Source: Chitinophaga filiformis (GTDB taxonomy: Bacteria > Bacteroidota > Bacteroidia > Chitinophagales > Chitinophagaceae). From it: 64,000 bases of DNA. The position numbers and the translations under genes were made by a program. Location: the NCBI RefSeq assembly GCF_021646545.1, contig NZ_JAKIRP010000002.1:744001-808000 (forward strand), in the 5' to 3' direction. The notes beneath the pieces were generated by a model. The model did no database searches and had not been told where the DNA came from. It was given only the letters and a program-made list of their open reading frames with translations. Shown here one piece after another: positions 1-10,747 of this stretch; positions within the stretch are counted from its first letter, which is position 1, and every line of letters begins with the position of its first letter.

Positions 1-1
1 G

Positions 2-91
2 CGATATTTGAAGGTATTCAATAAGACCCCGAACGATAGATACCAATATACAGTCAGGGCGGGTTTCCTACCTGCCTCAAATTTTTTTTAA
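2..91 (+). CDS. Possible 3' end of an upstream gene
   Basis: Frame 2 is open from the window edge to a TAA at 89-91 and reads as about 29 plausible residues (RYLKVFNKTPND...). A GC-rich hairpin with a T-run lies about 40 bases downstream, as expected after a gene end. Frame 1 also closes early, at 24, so the choice of frame is uncertain. No family can be named from so short a tail. Confidence 0.25.
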   Translation, partial: RYLKVFNKTPNDRYQYTVRAGFLPASNFF

Positions 92-132
92 ATTTCATTT
101 GGAAAAAATATGCACTTTGTTATAAATTAGCT

Positions 133-162
133 CGCCTTTTTTAAAGGCGCTTTTATTTTATT
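133..162 (+). terminator. Hairpin plus T-rich tail before the ABC operon
   Basis: CGCCTTT (133-139) pairs with AAAGGCG (143-149) around a very short loop and is followed by a T-rich stretch. This fits an intrinsic terminator for the gene left of the window. It lies 39 bp before the start at 189, so it separates the ABC operon from that gene. Confidence 0.5.
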
Positions 163-188
163 AATGAATTTAAGTATTTGTTAGTTTT

Positions 189-1058
189 ATGTTAGCGCTA
201 ATTCGTCAATCCCGGCGAAATGAGGGCCGCGGATTCCGTCTTTACATCCCTTTTTGTCTCATTGTTATTGTATTTTCTTTTGTCCCACTTACATTCAAGG
301 GTAGTCCCCCGGCACGTGCCCGGACCTCCACATTCACTGCCCGCCTGATCAACCTGGAGGCTACGGCCAGGGAACCATTCAGGTACAATGCTTCACTGTT
401 TAATGGGCGGGGCCACACTGCCATCTTTGCATTCAATGCGCAGGTACCTGCCGGCTGGAACACGACATTCCGGGTAGATGGTATGCAGGTGACTTCCTTC
501 CGGCTCGATTCAGGCAGGACACAGGATGTGGCTATCGAGATCACTGCTTCGCCTTCAGTACAACCGGGTAAATACAACATTCCGGTTACTGCCATCGCAG
601 AAGGAGATACAGTGCTGCTGTCACTGGAGGCAGTGGTAAAGGGTACATATACCTTAGAGCTGACAACACCCGATGGGCGTCTGAGTGATGAAATTACCGA
701 GGGTAGTCGCAAGCCTATTCACCTGACAATAAAGAACACCGGCTCGCTTCCCCTCGATGGGTTGGAGCTGTCTGCACAGTCGCCCCCAAAATGGGACGCC
801 ACCTTCGAGCCAGCGAAGATTGAGCGGCTGGAGCCCGGCAAGTCGATAGATGTTATTGCCAGTTTGCACGTGCCGGACAAAACGATTGCCGGTGATTATG
901 TGACGAACTTCGCCGTTAAAAATGCCAATGCAAGCGGCAACGCCACTTTCCGGATGACGGTCACCACGTCGTGGCTGGCAGGATGGCTGGGCGTAATGGT
1001 GATCCTGCTGGCTGTTGGCATTATCTATTACCTGATACGAAAATACGGCAGAAGATAA
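189..1058 (+). CDS. NEW3-domain membrane protein, ABC-transporter partner
   Basis: This 289-residue protein has an N-terminal hydrophobic segment (about 18-36), a long extracytoplasmic beta-rich part and a C-terminal transmembrane helix (about 263-283) ending in basic residues (IRKYGRR). The beta-rich part carries two repeats of the NEW3/alpha-galactosidase-associated type, with phrases such as VPAGWNTTF, PGKYNIPVTA, PPKWDATFEP and IAGDYVTNF. It lies 12 bp before an ABC-2 ATPase and permease on the same strand. NEW3 proteins often sit beside such transporters in Bacteroidota, so it is probably the exposed accessory subunit. The exported substrate is unknown. Confidence 0.8.
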   Translation: MLALIRQSRRNEGRGFRLYIPFCLIVIVFSFVPLTFKGSPPARARTSTFTARLINLEATAREPFRYNASLFNGRGHTAIFAFNAQVPAGWNTTFRVDGMQVTSFRLDSGRTQDVAIEITASPSVQPGKYNIPVTAIAEGDTVLLSLEAVVKGTYTLELTTPDGRLSDEITEGSRKPIHLTIKNTGSLPLDGLELSAQSPPKWDATFEPAKIERLEPGKSIDVIASLHVPDKTIAGDYVTNFAVKNANASGNATFRMTVTTSWLAGWLGVMVILLAVGIIYYLIRKYGRR

Positions 1059-1070
1059 GCGTGTTTACAT

Positions 1071-2087
1071 ATGGAAAACGCAATTATTGAACTGGAAGGA
1101 TTGACAAAATTCTATGGTTCACTGAAAGCTGTGGACAACCTTCACTTGAGGATTGGTGCCGGCGAGATCTTCGGTCTGCTAGGCCCTAATGGTGCAGGTA
1201 AGACCACCACCATATTGATGATGCTGGGCCTGACGGAACCTTCCGGCGGCACAGCAAGGGTATGTGGTTTTAACGCCACCAGCGATCCTATCAGCGTAAA
1301 ACGCAAGGTGGGATATATGCCGGATAGTGTAGGCTTTTACGACAACATGACCGCCTTCGAGAACCTGTTGTATATCGCCAGGTTAAACGGAACAAGCGAA
1401 CAGGAAGTGCATCCTCGTGTACAGGAAGTGATGGAACTGGTGGGATTGGGTGCTGCCATGCACAAAAAGACGAGTGCCTATTCGCGTGGTATGAAACAGC
1501 GACTGGGCCTGGCGGATGTATTGATCAGGCAACCCGAAGTGATCATCCTGGATGAGCCAACACTGGGTATTGACCCAACCGGTGTGAAAGAGTTCCTTCA
1601 TCTCATCCGGCAACTGAGCCGGCAGCAAGGTATTACCGTATTACTTTCTTCCCATCATCTGCACCAGGTGCAACAGGTGTGCGACCGTGTGGGTATTTTT
1701 GTCGGCGGCAAGCTGCTGGCAGAGGGCGATATCCATCAGCTTTCTCAAAACCTGTTTTCCGAAGAGTCATATCTGGTAACGATAACAGTGAAAGAGCCGC
1801 TGCAGGATGGAGCAGCATGGGAATCAATGTTGCTGAAAATGGGAGCTGTTAAGAAAGTAACGGTAGCAGGCAACAGTGTTGAAGTTTCCTGTACTGAAAA
1901 TATTACTCCGGATCTGGTAAGGTGCTTCGTGGAGAAAGGCTTAGATATTATGGGAGTATATCAGAAGGAATATGGATTGGAAGAAATCTATCAACGGTAT
2001 TTTGACAATAATCTAACTGAAAACGTGTCTCATGGTAAGTCCAGTGGTTTATTTCAAAGATCTTTTTTCAGAAAGGCTGCGCATTAA
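1071..2087 (+). CDS. ABC transporter ATP-binding protein
   Basis: This is the cytoplasmic ATPase of an ABC-2 type transporter, 338 residues. Visible motifs are Walker A (GPNGAGKTT, about 39-47), the signature YSRGMKQRL, Walker B (VIILDEPT) and the switch histidine in SSHH. The C-terminal 110 residues form the accessory domain common in ABC-2 (Nat/YhaQ-like) ATPases. Its 3' end overlaps the annotated permease start by 56 bp in another frame, which suggests either coupled translation or an over-extended permease start. It pairs with the NEW3 protein upstream and the permease downstream. Confidence 0.92.
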   Translation: MENAIIELEGLTKFYGSLKAVDNLHLRIGAGEIFGLLGPNGAGKTTTILMMLGLTEPSGGTARVCGFNATSDPISVKRKVGYMPDSVGFYDNMTAFENLLYIARLNGTSEQEVHPRVQEVMELVGLGAAMHKKTSAYSRGMKQRLGLADVLIRQPEVIILDEPTLGIDPTGVKEFLHLIRQLSRQQGITVLLSSHHLHQVQQVCDRVGIFVGGKLLAEGDIHQLSQNLFSEESYLVTITVKEPLQDGAAWESMLLKMGAVKKVTVAGNSVEVSCTENITPDLVRCFVEKGLDIMGVYQKEYGLEEIYQRYFDNNLTENVSHGKSSGLFQRSFFRKAAH

Positions 2088-3075
2088 AAAAGAGGCAAAC
2101 CTGCGTTTACGACATACTACATTTTCCAGACGACCATTTGCTGTAATGGTACGTAAGGAAGTGGCCGATCATATCCGCAGCTGGCGGTTTATTGTATTGC
2201 TTATACTTATTGTATTGACCTTTGTCGGAGCGATGTACGTATCCCTTAGCAATTTAAAGGCCGCCGTTTCCAATGAAAACGATCCGGATCGTTTATTTCT
2301 TTACCTGAAATTATTGACGGCAACAGATGGATCGCTGCCTCCGTTCCATATTTTTATGAGTTTTCTGGGAGCCCTGCTGGGCATCAGCCTGGGATTTGAT
2401 GCGATCAACGCAGAGCGGAATAATGGAACGCTGATCAGATTATTAGCACAGCCGGTATACAGAGATAATTTGTTGCTGGCTAAGTTTGTGAGTGCATTGG
2501 TGATAGTAGCTGTATTGTTTTTATCACTTAGCTTATTGATGATCGGTGGCGGGTTGATTATTACCGGTGTGCGGATCGAGGCAGTTGAATTTTTCCGGAT
2601 ATTATCTTTCATAGTACTTACGGTGCTGTATGTTGGCTTTTGGTTGAGCCTTTCCATACTGCTTTCTGTAAAGTTCAGGCAAGCTACTACTTCTGCGCTC
2701 ACTGCGATTGGTATCTGGCTGTTCTTTACTGTCTTCTACAGGATCATCGTAAATATGATCGTAAAATCGTTCTTCCCCGATCCCAACTTTATGGGGCAGG
2801 ATGATATTCTCTATTACAACAATTTAATACTAGACCTGCTGCGGCTGGCGCCAAGCCAGTTGTATACGGATGCTACAACGACGCTGTTAATGCCTTCAGT
2901 CAGAAGCCTGGGCCCGCTGACGATGGAACAGATGGCAGGCGCTATCCCTTCACCTTTGTCAGTACGCGAAAGCATTTTGATCGTGTGGCCGCAGGTGAGC
3001 GGCTTACTCGCGGCAACAGCAGTGTGCTTTGCATTGACATACTTCTGGTTTATGAGGAGAGAAATAAGGACCTGA
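2032..3075 (+). CDS. ABC-2 type transporter permease
   Basis: Integral membrane subunit of the same transporter, up to 347 residues. It has a cytoplasmic lead-in with KEVADHIRSWRF and then about six hydrophobic helices, with the large extracytoplasmic loop between the first and second helix that is typical of ABC-2 permeases. The sequence NAERNNGTLIRLLAQPVYRDNLLLAKF is the usual ABC-2 amphipathic region. The ATG at 2032 gives a 56 bp overlap with the ATPase gene. An internal ATG at 2146 (MVRKEVADH) would remove the overlap and start just before the conserved part, so either start is possible. Confidence 0.88.
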   Translation: MVSPVVYFKDLFSERLRIKKEANLRLRHTTFSRRPFAVMVRKEVADHIRSWRFIVLLILIVLTFVGAMYVSLSNLKAAVSNENDPDRLFLYLKLLTATDGSLPPFHIFMSFLGALLGISLGFDAINAERNNGTLIRLLAQPVYRDNLLLAKFVSALVIVAVLFLSLSLLMIGGGLIITGVRIEAVEFFRILSFIVLTVLYVGFWLSLSILLSVKFRQATTSALTAIGIWLFFTVFYRIIVNMIVKSFFPDPNFMGQDDILYYNNLILDLLRLAPSQLYTDATTTLLMPSVRSLGPLTMEQMAGAIPSPLSVRESILIVWPQVSGLLAATAVCFALTYFWFMRREIRT

Positions 3076-3088
3076 GCTGACAGTATGT

Positions 3089-4162
3089 TCAAAAGAAAGA
3101 TACTTCCATTTTTGAGCAATAGGCTGTCAGCGTTTCAGCCATATCCCGCATACCTTGCAATAAATTGGTATGCATTTCTTCCGGGATCGGAGATTGCGCA
3201 TTATTCAAAAAACGGCAGGCAAAGAAGCAGGATTTCTCGTCTAGTTTATTAAATACAAATTCATAGACCAGGGAGAGATCCATCTCCGGAATGCTATGGC
3301 TTTCGGCATAGAAGATCTGCTCTTCCGTTATCTTTATCCGGAGTGGCGATACAATTACCTGACAGTTATCAAAAGTGCAGTAATGAATACTTCCTATAAA
3401 CACCGCAGGTATATCCTGCTCGACCTTATGTAAGCCTGGCACCCATTCAGCCCGGCCCGGGATATTCATTACTACCATATACACATCTCGAAAGTTTGCT
3501 GGTATGGGCCTTTCCACGTAACAGGTGTTATCAACGCAATAATCGTTTTGCAGGCCGGGTAGTTCAGGCACTTTTTCACGGGCCTTGTTAAGCAAGGCAA
3601 AGCGATAATTAATTGTGCCAATAGAGGGATATTCTTCCGACGAACTAAGCCATTCCAGTTCATCCTGTTTAGGTGTACCGTCCACCTCATCGAACAACTT
3701 TTCTGTGATCAGGAGGTATTCATTGCTATCGATGCTGTTTTTCAGTAAACGATGTGCGATGATCATTTCAGGTCCTGACTGTTTTACGAAACGTCCGACT
3801 GTTATTTCGGCTACAGGGCCGTGGTGAACGACAAACTTCAAGGTAAGATTATTGATAGCCTGACAGGCTCCACAGGGACAAACCATATGTTGCTGCATCC
3901 ATTTCCGCTGGTAGTGAAAGGCGTTGAAGATGTTCATGCAGGTGTTCAGTATTTCTTCACGGGTAGGTGGGGCGCCTTTTCTGACCAGCAGCACGGCGTC
4001 TCCTTCGATCTCTGCAACTTCATATTCGTTGCCAACAGCTTTGATCATCGCGTCTATAAGCATGTTGATGGCAAGTGTACTATGGTTGAGTTCCGTAGTT
4101 GTCATGAACTCAGTAAACCCGCTGATATCCGGGATCAGGATGGTTGCGTTGGTTGTTGCCAT
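3089..4162 (-). CDS. DUF2652 protein: class III cyclase-like plus SRPBCC-like domain
   Basis: 357 residues, predicted soluble. The N-terminal part (about 5-150) resembles a class III nucleotide cyclase. ILIPDISGFTEF and EIEGDAVLL carry the two aspartates that bind metal in active cyclases. A cluster CPCGACQ (about 94-100) follows. The C-terminal part (about 210-350) looks like an SRPBCC/polyketide cyclase-type ligand-binding fold. The family is known as DUF2652 and has no settled reaction. I infer a nucleotide-related or ligand-binding role, but cyclase activity is not shown. It converges on the ABC permease with only 13 bp between them. Confidence 0.75.
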   Translation of the reverse strand: MATTNATILIPDISGFTEFMTTTELNHSTLAINMLIDAMIKAVGNEYEVAEIEGDAVLLVRKGAPPTREEILNTCMNIFNAFHYQRKWMQQHMVCPCGACQAINNLTLKFVVHHGPVAEITVGRFVKQSGPEMIIAHRLLKNSIDSNEYLLITEKLFDEVDGTPKQDELEWLSSSEEYPSIGTINYRFALLNKAREKVPELPGLQNDYCVDNTCYVERPIPANFRDVYMVVMNIPGRAEWVPGLHKVEQDIPAVFIGSIHYCTFDNCQVIVSPLRIKITEEQIFYAESHSIPEMDLSLVYEFVFNKLDEKSCFFACRFLNNAQSPIPEEMHTNLLQGMRDMAETLTAYCSKMEVSFF

Positions 4163-4284
4163 GATTTGGGGGTTATGTGTTATGAAGTTACGAAAGATTG
4201 AGGTTATAAGATGCTACGTCTGATCAACAGAAAAAATGATTATGTGATTTATTTATATATTTAGCAGGAATTAATATCAATGCT

Positions 4285-4371
4285 ATGAAGGTTACTCTTA
4301 TGCTATGTGTATTGTTGTCACTGTTATTTATGAAGTCTTTTGGAACGGCGTTTAAAGCTGTAACAACATAG
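4285..4371 (+). CDS. Possible 28-residue hydrophobic peptide
   Basis: ATG at 4285 opens a 28-codon frame (MKVTLMLCVLLSLLFMKSFG...) that reads like a signal or membrane peptide. Its TAG lies inside the left arm of a perfect 16 bp hairpin. The stretch between the flanking genes (4163-4503) otherwise contains nothing I recognise. It could be a real short membrane peptide or chance. Confidence 0.3.
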   Translation: MKVTLMLCVLLSLLFMKSFGTAFKAVTT

Positions 4372-4400
4372 CCTTGCAATAACAGCAAGGCTATGTTGTT
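4362..4400. terminator. Perfect 16 bp stem-loop between two minus-strand units
   Basis: Bases 4362-4377 pair perfectly with 4385-4400 around a 7-base loop. It lies about 100 bp past the stop of the CE1 esterase gene, the last gene of the arabinoxylan operon, so it may end that transcript. Neither side has a clear T-run, so a processing or stability element is also possible. Confidence 0.5.
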
Positions 4401-4503
4401 CTACGCGTTCTTATTGCTAATAATAAGGAGGAGCTTATTTGCTAATGTAGTTAAACCTGACATACATATTACGGTCGCTCCTGGGCTCTTGTTGTTATAG
4501 AAC

Positions 4504-6480
<1,977 letters not shown>

Positions 6481-6560
6481 TTACTATAGTGTTAGATTCG
6501 TTAAGTATTCAGGCTCCCTGGGTCAGGGAATAAAACAGGAATATACCGGGCTAAGTATGG

Positions 6561-6616
6561 AATAAACAACGCCAGATGTGGTGAGTATTCCTCTTCCCAA
6601 TTTAGCGTTGTTTATT
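6561..6616 (-). other. Intercistronic stem-loop (12 bp stem)
   Basis: AATAAACAACGC (6561-6572) is the exact inverse complement of 6605-6616, with a 32-base loop. It lies in the 175 bp gap between the GH62 stop and the CE1 esterase start, 28 bases after the GH62 stop. There is no T-run, so it is more likely an mRNA processing/stability element or a partial terminator than a full stop. Confidence 0.45.
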
Positions 6617-6643
6617 TAATTACTATAAATTTCCGGCGGATTT

Positions 6644-7654
6644 TTATTGATAGTTCCTGATCACCCCCAGGTCGTATGGTATATTACCATAGTCCCCGTA
6701 GTCGCCGTTGGGAACTCCCTGGATCAACAACTGGCATCGGTCGATGTTCTCTATCTCCATTCTATCGTCTGTTCCTGACCGGATAGCCTCAACATGTGAG
6801 ACCTGTCCGGTCCAGGCTTCCGACAAAAATCTCAGGTTATCTCTCGATGCCCATTTCTCGGCAACCTGTGTCCAGGAGCCTCCTAAGCTGGTGGCTGTCC
6901 AAAGCTCCTGGTACCGGTTGATATCTTCAACGATCATATAGTATTTGCCGTCTGCTTTATTCCTGTAGACGTGGACTGCCTCAAAGGTATTGGTAGCAAC
7001 GACCGTTGGCGCTTCCCAGTTGTAGGGGAAGTTGGCAACTGTTGTTCTGCGCCTTTTGATGGTGCGTGATCCATCCTGCGCTGAATAAAAGCAATATACA
7101 TACGTACCGTCAGAGATGCACCAGAAGTCGATACCGTCGCCAAAGCCCATACTTCTTACAGGCGTCCATAAAGCGGGATTTCCGACATCTGTGGAGGTGG
7201 AGAATGAAGCTCCCTGTCCGCTCTGGTAGATCAGGAACCATTTCCCTTTTGCCGGGAACCAGAAGACCTGTGGGGCACAAAAATACGAGCCTGCATTCAG
7301 CGCACTCATATATGTCCGGCTGGCAGTCTTCAGGTTAGCAATGGAGCTGGCAGCAGCATATCCCATGCGCCAAAGGCCACCGGTACCTTTATCGCGGCCA
7401 GTGTAAAACAGATGATACCTGCCGCCCGAGTAAACGATGGACGGGTCTTTTACCGCCAGATCGTCGAAGGCGCCTGCAGATCCATCCAGAAAACACCTGG
7501 CTTCCGCATACCAGGTTGGATTCGGAATTGCTTCTACCTTCGCCGTCCTTTTGTCAATGTTAGCACCTGGAGCTACTTCAGCCAGCTTTTTCGAACATTG
7601 GGAGAGCAGTGGCAGTAACAGGAGCGCTGCAGTTACATATTTTAATCTTTTCAT
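6644..7654 (-). CDS. GH62-type alpha-L-arabinofuranosidase lipoprotein
   Basis: 336 residues with a lipoprotein signal (LLSQC, Cys20), so it is probably membrane anchored. The five-bladed propeller shows GH62 hallmarks: VKDPSIVYSGGRYHLF with the putative base Asp70, GDGIDFWCISD with Asp176, TVANFPYNW, FEAVHVY with the putative acid Glu225, ELWTATSLGGSW, and QVSHVEAIRSG near the end. GH62 enzymes release arabinose from arabinoxylan. It sits between the GH30 gene (32 bp gap) and the CE1 esterase in one operon. Closely related GH43 enzymes are the alternative, but the VSHVEAIRSG segment favours GH62. Confidence 0.85.
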   Translation of the reverse strand: MKRLKYVTAALLLLPLLSQCSKKLAEVAPGANIDKRTAKVEAIPNPTWYAEARCFLDGSAGAFDDLAVKDPSIVYSGGRYHLFYTGRDKGTGGLWRMGYAAASSIANLKTASRTYMSALNAGSYFCAPQVFWFPAKGKWFLIYQSGQGASFSTSTDVGNPALWTPVRSMGFGDGIDFWCISDGTYVYCFYSAQDGSRTIKRRRTTVANFPYNWEAPTVVATNTFEAVHVYRNKADGKYYMIVEDINRYQELWTATSLGGSWTQVAEKWASRDNLRFLSEAWTGQVSHVEAIRSGTDDRMEIENIDRCQLLIQGVPNGDYGDYGNIPYDLGVIRNYQ

Positions 7655-7686
7655 AGTTTTTGTGACATCTGATGAAGAAATACCTG

Positions 7687-8931
7687 TCAGTTAGATACCA
7701 GTGTGGTTATACTGGATGCAGGCAGGTTGATACCAAAGGCATTATTTGAAATGCTGAAGGTGCTTGGCTGCAGGTTGGATGAACTGGTGGTCACGTAGCG
7801 ATTGAAGCTGTTAACTGTCACGCCGCTGATGGTAAATGGCTGATAGGTAACTGCTGTATTCGTATTAACGGCGACGATCACAATCTTTGATCCGCTCTTA
7901 TAAGCGGTGGTATAGACCCCGGTTGTCGGATTCGCTGAGCACGCAATTTTAGTATATCCCGGACGAATATATCTCGCGAAGTGTGCCATGACATAACCTA
8001 CTTTGGTGATGTTGCTGTTGTCATCGATAGGCCCATAGAAACGGCGGATGTACCACCATACATACGCGGCCCATCCTGCTGTCATACAGTCGTGAATCTC
8101 CTTGGCTGCATTCATGGCATTTGGCCAGTCATTACCGCTGATGGAGGAATTGGTATAGTGCTCCGTCATCCATACTGACTTACCAATGTTGCCCAGATTA
8201 TAGGGTGTTTTGCCATAGATATGTCCACTTACAAAGAGCGTCTTGGACTTTGCTGTAGCATTGCTCAGGTATGTATTAATGAAGGTCTGGTCCATATTAA
8301 ATGGTTCAGGGCACATGATCGGTGCGCCGCAATTGTCGCCCTGGGCAGCTACGAAATTGGCTATCTCCGTAGCCGATGCGTGCATCCAATCGGAAGCCAG
8401 ATAGTTAGGTTCATTCCATGGTGATAGTGCATACACGCCACCTACAGCCTGTGTATAGGCCCTTAGGTGGGCTGCATAATCGCCCCACGAACTGGCTCTC
8501 AGATAAAGTCCATCCATCATAGACGGAGGTGCATTCCAGGCGGTGGCAATCACTTTCGCCCCATAGCTCTTGGCCACATCGATCGTAGCTTTTTCTGCAG
8601 CAAACTGGCTGCTGCTGGTGGGTACCATCACACGCAGTATGCTCATGCCAATGCCGCTGCTGGTTGAGAAGGCTTTTGTCCGCTGGTCTGCTGTCAGGTC
8701 GCCTATCCAGATAGGAACGCTCATACCACCAAAGCCCTGGATGGTTTGTTGTACAGTATTAGCGTCAATTGTAGCAGTTGCCATTACGACAACATCGCCT
8801 GCATCTTCCGCATTGTTTACTTTTTTGCTGTCGGGAGTAACGTCTTCCAGATGCCTGGTACAGGAAGAAACGACTAAACTGAGGGAAAGGAATGACAAGG
8901 CCAGGTGTCTGAGAAATGGTGTTGTTTTCAT
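7687..8931 (-). CDS. GH30-type glucuronoxylan endo-xylanase lipoprotein
   Basis: 414 residues with a lipoprotein signal (VVSSC, Cys24). A (beta/alpha)8 barrel with an attached beta domain is suggested by QTIQGFGGMS at the start, the acid/base in LSPWNEPNY (Glu174), the nucleophile in VWMTEHYT (Glu257) and a C-terminal beta-rich part. The pattern fits GH30 subfamily 8 (XynC-like) enzymes, which cut xylan near glucuronic acid side chains. Whether the glucuronate-binding arginine is kept cannot be judged here, so the exact cleavage specificity is open. It lies in the operon between GH43 and GH62. Confidence 0.82.
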   Translation of the reverse strand: MKTTPFLRHLALSFLSLSLVVSSCTRHLEDVTPDSKKVNNAEDAGDVVVMATATIDANTVQQTIQGFGGMSVPIWIGDLTADQRTKAFSTSSGIGMSILRVMVPTSSSQFAAEKATIDVAKSYGAKVIATAWNAPPSMMDGLYLRASSWGDYAAHLRAYTQAVGGVYALSPWNEPNYLASDWMHASATEIANFVAAQGDNCGAPIMCPEPFNMDQTFINTYLSNATAKSKTLFVSGHIYGKTPYNLGNIGKSVWMTEHYTNSSISGNDWPNAMNAAKEIHDCMTAGWAAYVWWYIRRFYGPIDDNSNITKVGYVMAHFARYIRPGYTKIACSANPTTGVYTTAYKSGSKIVIVAVNTNTAVTYQPFTISGVTVNSFNRYVTTSSSNLQPSTFSISNNAFGINLPASSITTLVSN

Positions 8932-9091
8932 AGTGAAATCTGTTAAGTAATTGAATAGATTCTACAAAGCACTGATGATTCCGCATCAGCAACGTGGGTC
9001 GTGCATAGCATGCTAAATCGGAGGGTTTTCTTTCATGGTTTTTATTTTGAGGGTTATAAATCAAAACGTGGATCTCATAATATTCACAGCA

Positions 9092-9114
9092 GATGCTCAG
9101 GTAGTTTGAGCATC
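9092..9114 (-). other. Intercistronic stem-loop after the GH43 gene
   Basis: GATGCTCA (9092-9099) pairs perfectly with TGAGCATC (9107-9114) around a 7-base loop. It begins about 10 bases after the GH43 stop, in the 193 bp gap before the GH30 gene. No T-run follows on the transcribed strand. It matches in position the hairpin found after the GH62 gene. Confidence 0.4.
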
Positions 9115-9124
9115 CCTATTTAAG

Positions 9125-10702
9125 CTAATCGTTGCTGGCTATCTTATCATTGATGTGAAATAAATCAAAATCAGCATACCCACCCGCCTGTTTGCTTGCG
9201 TAGTTAAATAAGCCGAAGCGATATCCCATAAAGTGTGGTAACGTGTAAGCCATCTGCAGTACAGCGCCTATCTGCTTCCAGGATTTTCCGTCGAGGCTAT
9301 AATAGAAATATCCTTTATCAGATCTGTCACGGAAGTCACAATCCGCTTTAAGGTACACACGTTGCTGGCTGAGGGCGATGTGTTCCAGTTCCATGGGCAA
9401 TCCGGATTCGGCGCTCACCATAACAACCGATCGGGTGTTCCCTGTTACCTTCACGCCGATCCATCCGTATTTTTTCTGCAATAGCATTAATCCGGCGCAA
9501 TCGCCATCTTTCATCCCAGACAGGTCAACTGCTGTTACGCCGGAACATACCGGTCCGAAAGTCCGCTGTGTGAGTATATTGCGCGCAAGCATGAGCGTAG
9601 TATCAACGCGCCCTGTGGTGAGCCGGAGGTATCCCGGCCGTTGTGTCAGTGACCATTTGCTGTTGTCAGGATTGTGGTTCCATTGCCATACAAGGGGCAG
9701 TGGTACGGCACCTGGCTTTCGGGAGAATTCATCAGAAGCAACGATACCTGGATCGTAGCCTTTGCCTGCAGGCAGATCCAGTGAGTCGGGAACGCGGCCA
9801 TTTATACCGAGTATGGGCCATCCGTCTCCCCATTTAACCGGGACCAGATAAGGTATTCTGCCCACTGCACCAAAATCCCGGAACAGGTAAGCATACCACT
9901 TCCCGGCGGGCGTATTGACCAGTCCTCCCTGTGCCACTCCTTTGTCCTGCAAGGCCAGACGCCCTTCATAAGGCCCTGTAATTGTATCTGCACGGTGAAT
10001 CGTCACGGTACGCATTCCTCCTTTGGGCCAGCAGATGTTAAAGAGATAGTACTTACCGTTGACTTTGAACAACTGCGAGCCTTCTGCCGGAAGTCCCACA
10101 TCTGGTCCGGCTGGCGAACTTGCATTTTCTATGATCACTTTACTTTCTGTACCGGGTTTGATGCCCGAGAGGTCTTCATTGAGTTCAGCCAGCATGATCC
10201 TGCCACTGCCATACATCATATATACGCGGCCGTCATCATCAAAGAACAGGGAATGGTCATGTAAAGCAGGTTTGAAAGAAACAGCTTTCCATGGCCCCTT
10301 TTCAATGTCCCTGGTAGAATAGATGTATGTCTTGCCGGTAGTGCCTGCGAAAGTGCTTACATAAAAGACGCCTTTGTGATAACGGAGGCTGCTGGCCCAG
10401 GAACCCCTGCCGTAGGTGCTTTTCCCATTGTTAAGATTTAACTCGTCAACATCGTCAAGGACGTTGTACGCATAACTGACGATCTTCCAGTTGACAAGAT
10501 CTGTCGACTTCATGATAGGGACGCCGGGACTCATATGCATAGTCGTGCTGCTCATGTAATAGGTACTTCCTACCCGCAGCATAGACATGTCCGGCACATC
10601 CGCATAAATGACAGGATTTCCGGCGTGTTGTGCCCGAAGGCCTGACGTGGCAAGAACCATCGTCAGGGCAATCAGGCATCGATGTGCAAATTTCTCTTTC
10701 AT
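9125..10702 (-). CDS. GH43 beta-xylosidase/arabinofuranosidase
   Basis: 525 residues with a signal peptide (MKEKFAHRCLIALTMVLATSG..., cut near LRAQ). An N-terminal five-bladed propeller (about 28-320) starts with YADVPDMSMLRVGSTYYM, which holds the GH43 base aspartate, and continues with SSPAGPDVGLPAEGSQLF, where the acid glutamate is expected. A C-terminal concanavalin-like beta-sandwich (about 335-515; PLVWQWNHNPDNSKW) is typical of GH43 subfamily 12-like enzymes. It would trim xylo-oligosaccharides or arabinose branches. It is the first enzyme gene after susD, 45 bp downstream. Confidence 0.85.
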   Translation of the reverse strand: MKEKFAHRCLIALTMVLATSGLRAQHAGNPVIYADVPDMSMLRVGSTYYMSSTTMHMSPGVPIMKSTDLVNWKIVSYAYNVLDDVDELNLNNGKSTYGRGSWASSLRYHKGVFYVSTFAGTTGKTYIYSTRDIEKGPWKAVSFKPALHDHSLFFDDDGRVYMMYGSGRIMLAELNEDLSGIKPGTESKVIIENASSPAGPDVGLPAEGSQLFKVNGKYYLFNICWPKGGMRTVTIHRADTITGPYEGRLALQDKGVAQGGLVNTPAGKWYAYLFRDFGAVGRIPYLVPVKWGDGWPILGINGRVPDSLDLPAGKGYDPGIVASDEFSRKPGAVPLPLVWQWNHNPDNSKWSLTQRPGYLRLTTGRVDTTLMLARNILTQRTFGPVCSGVTAVDLSGMKDGDCAGLMLLQKKYGWIGVKVTGNTRSVVMVSAESGLPMELEHIALSQQRVYLKADCDFRDRSDKGYFYYSLDGKSWKQIGAVLQMAYTLPHFMGYRFGLFNYASKQAGGYADFDLFHINDKIASND

Positions 10703-10747
10703 GATATCGTAAATGGCAATTGCATGCTGCTCTTATTGTCGGAGCTA

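Noticed and set aside
242..712. 156-residue minus-strand ORF
   Set aside because: It is antisense to the NEW3 gene, which has clear domain and membrane features, and it has no motif of its own.
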